Made by a program: the position numbers and the translations under genes. The notes under the pieces are model-generated. The model was not told the DNA's origin. It saw only the letters and a list, made by a program, of their open reading frames with translations, and ran no database searches. Below, piece by piece: positions 5,616 to 6,021 of a stretch of DNA of 6,021 bases; position 1 is the stretch's first letter; every line of letters begins with the position of its first letter. Location of the stretch: NCBI GenBank assembly GCA_031732875.1, contig JAVMKL010000093.1:1-6021 (forward strand), written 5' to 3'. This stretch comes from JAVMKJ01 sp031732875 (GTDB taxonomy: Bacteria; Pseudomonadota; Gammaproteobacteria; Competibacterales; Competibacteraceae).

Positions 5616-5670
5616 AACTCGCCGTAATTGAACGACTCCACAATCGGCAGGCTATGGATTCATCCCATAA
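5601..5670. repeat. Palindromic repeat element, copy B (upstream of vapB)
   Basis: This is the second copy of the element at 4994-5064, in the same orientation, with 45 of 59 identical bases over 5612-5670. The inner stem CTCGCCG (5618-5624) faces CGGCAGG (5645-5651) with one mismatch and one G-T pair. The outer arms TTATG (5603-5607) and CATAA (5666-5670) pair perfectly. A G-C pair of copy A (5000/5060) is replaced here by T-A (5606/5667), a compensatory change suggesting the fold is selected or recently inherited as a palindrome. The 20-base loop is conserved at 16 positions. It ends 55 bases before the vapB start. Confidence 0.75.
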
Positions 5671-5725
5671 ATCGCCCTACTCTACTCCGATTGAAGAAGA
5701 TGAATTTTATAGAGGCAAGCAAACA

Positions 5726-5974
5726 ATGACAATGACTCCTCAGAAACTATTTGATGAGTACGCCGCTTTACCTGTAGATGCCCAACGTCAAGTTGCCGAC
5801 TTCATTGCCTTCTTGCAGCACCGATATACAATAGGTCAGACTATTAAAAAAACTCGCCAAACTGAGCTAAAAAGACAACCTTTTATCGGGATGTGGCATA
5901 ACCGACAAGACTTATCGGATAGCTCAAGCTGGGTCCGCAAAACCCGCGAATCAGAATGGGGCCATGACATGTGA
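5726..5974 (+). CDS. vapB: VapB-type antitoxin (DUF2281-like)
   Basis: The 82-residue protein begins MTMTPQKLFDEYAALPVDAQ and continues RQVADFIAFLQHRY. This is the amphipathic N-terminal pattern (LpxExxxLPxxxxxxVxDFIxFL) of DUF2281 antitoxins. After a polar linker the C-terminus has FIGMWHNRQDLSDSSSWVRK and ESEW, the conserved toxin-wrapping tail (GMWxxRxDxxDSxxWVRxxRxxEW) of these VapB proteins. It should neutralise the adjacent PIN-domain toxin and probably autoregulate the operon. The ATG at 5726 is chosen because AGAGG lies ten bases upstream (5711-5715) and the family motif starts there. The frame is open back to 5654, but that part lies in repeat copy B and is not family-like. Its TGA stop overlaps the vapC start (GTGA), so the two are translationally coupled. 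Confidence 0.85.
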   Translation: MTMTPQKLFDEYAALPVDAQRQVADFIAFLQHRYTIGQTIKKTRQTELKRQPFIGMWHNRQDLSDSSSWVRKTRESEWGHDM

Positions 5975-6021
5975 TTGCCTTGACAATCATAGACACCGAC
6001 ATTCTCATCGATGCCGGTCGC
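5971..6021 (+). CDS. vapC: VapC-type PIN-domain toxin (partial, N-terminus only)
   Basis: Only 17 codons are present before the right edge. From the GTG at 5971 they read MIALTIIDTDILIDAGR. The hydrophobic strand followed by DTDILID is the PIN-domain signature, and Asp8 corresponds to the first Mg-binding acidic residue of VapC ribonucleases, which cleave tRNA or rRNA. The GTG overlaps the vapB stop by four bases (GTGA), the classic coupled antitoxin-toxin layout. No strong Shine-Dalgarno precedes it, which fits coupling. A later in-frame TTG at 5980 would give LTIIDTDILID with less overlap. The remaining catalytic residues lie outside the window, so integrity cannot be judged. Confidence 0.8.
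   Translation, partial: MIALTIIDTDILIDAGR

Noticed and set aside
4994..5670. Integron attC sites flanking toxin-antitoxin cassettes
   Set aside because: The ends include GTTAG/CTAAC but not the RYYYAAC and GTTRRRY core pair. The loop conservation and CCCGCCG stem fit a REP-like palindrome better, and no integrase is in the window.
4994..5670. CRISPR array
   Set aside because: There are only two diverged repeats about 540 bases apart with genes between, which does not fit repeat-spacer spacing.

Overview
The window suggests a GC-rich proteobacterium that uses the methylmalonyl-CoA pathway. The central two thirds is strongly GC-rich with GC-biased third codon positions. It encodes a two-subunit, adenosylcobalamin-dependent methylmalonyl-CoA mutase. 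A betaproteobacterium or a gammaproteobacterium of the glycogen-accumulating, Competibacter-like kind would fit, but this assignment is a guess from gene content and repeat style, not from a marker gene.

Layout. At 1-91, on the minus strand, is the 5' end of a VOC-fold (glyoxalase/methylmalonyl-CoA epimerase-like) gene. It reads off the left edge and diverges from the mutase genes. The 92-309 spacer holds a GC-rich CCCCTCTC/GAGAGGGG palindrome and weak promoter candidates for both directions. At 310-2454 (mutA) and 2451-4631 (mutB) are the two mutase subunits, overlapping by four bases (ATGA) and so probably translationally coupled. MutB keeps the catalytic and cobalamin-binding residues; MutA has lost the cobalamin-ligand motif.

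At about 4632 the composition changes abruptly to AT-richer DNA that continues to the right edge. This accessory stretch holds, in order, an 88-residue orphan gene (4718-4984), a brnT/brnA-type toxin-antitoxin pair (5104-5596), and a vapB/vapC-type pair (5726-6021, toxin cut by the window edge). Two diverged copies (about 76% identity over 59 bases) of a palindromic element lie at 4994-5064 and 5601-5670. They flank the brnTA pair, and each sits shortly upstream of a toxin-antitoxin operon. A shorter related-looking hairpin lies at 4656-4675, before the orphan gene.

How it works together. The VOC protein (if an epimerase) and MutAB would interconvert methylmalonyl-CoA epimers and succinyl-CoA, linking propionyl-CoA to the TCA cycle in either direction. 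The downstream region looks like a small stability or defence island inserted after the mut operon. I see no complete new multi-gene system. The most unusual structure is the arrangement of palindromic repeats separating the toxin-antitoxin cassettes.
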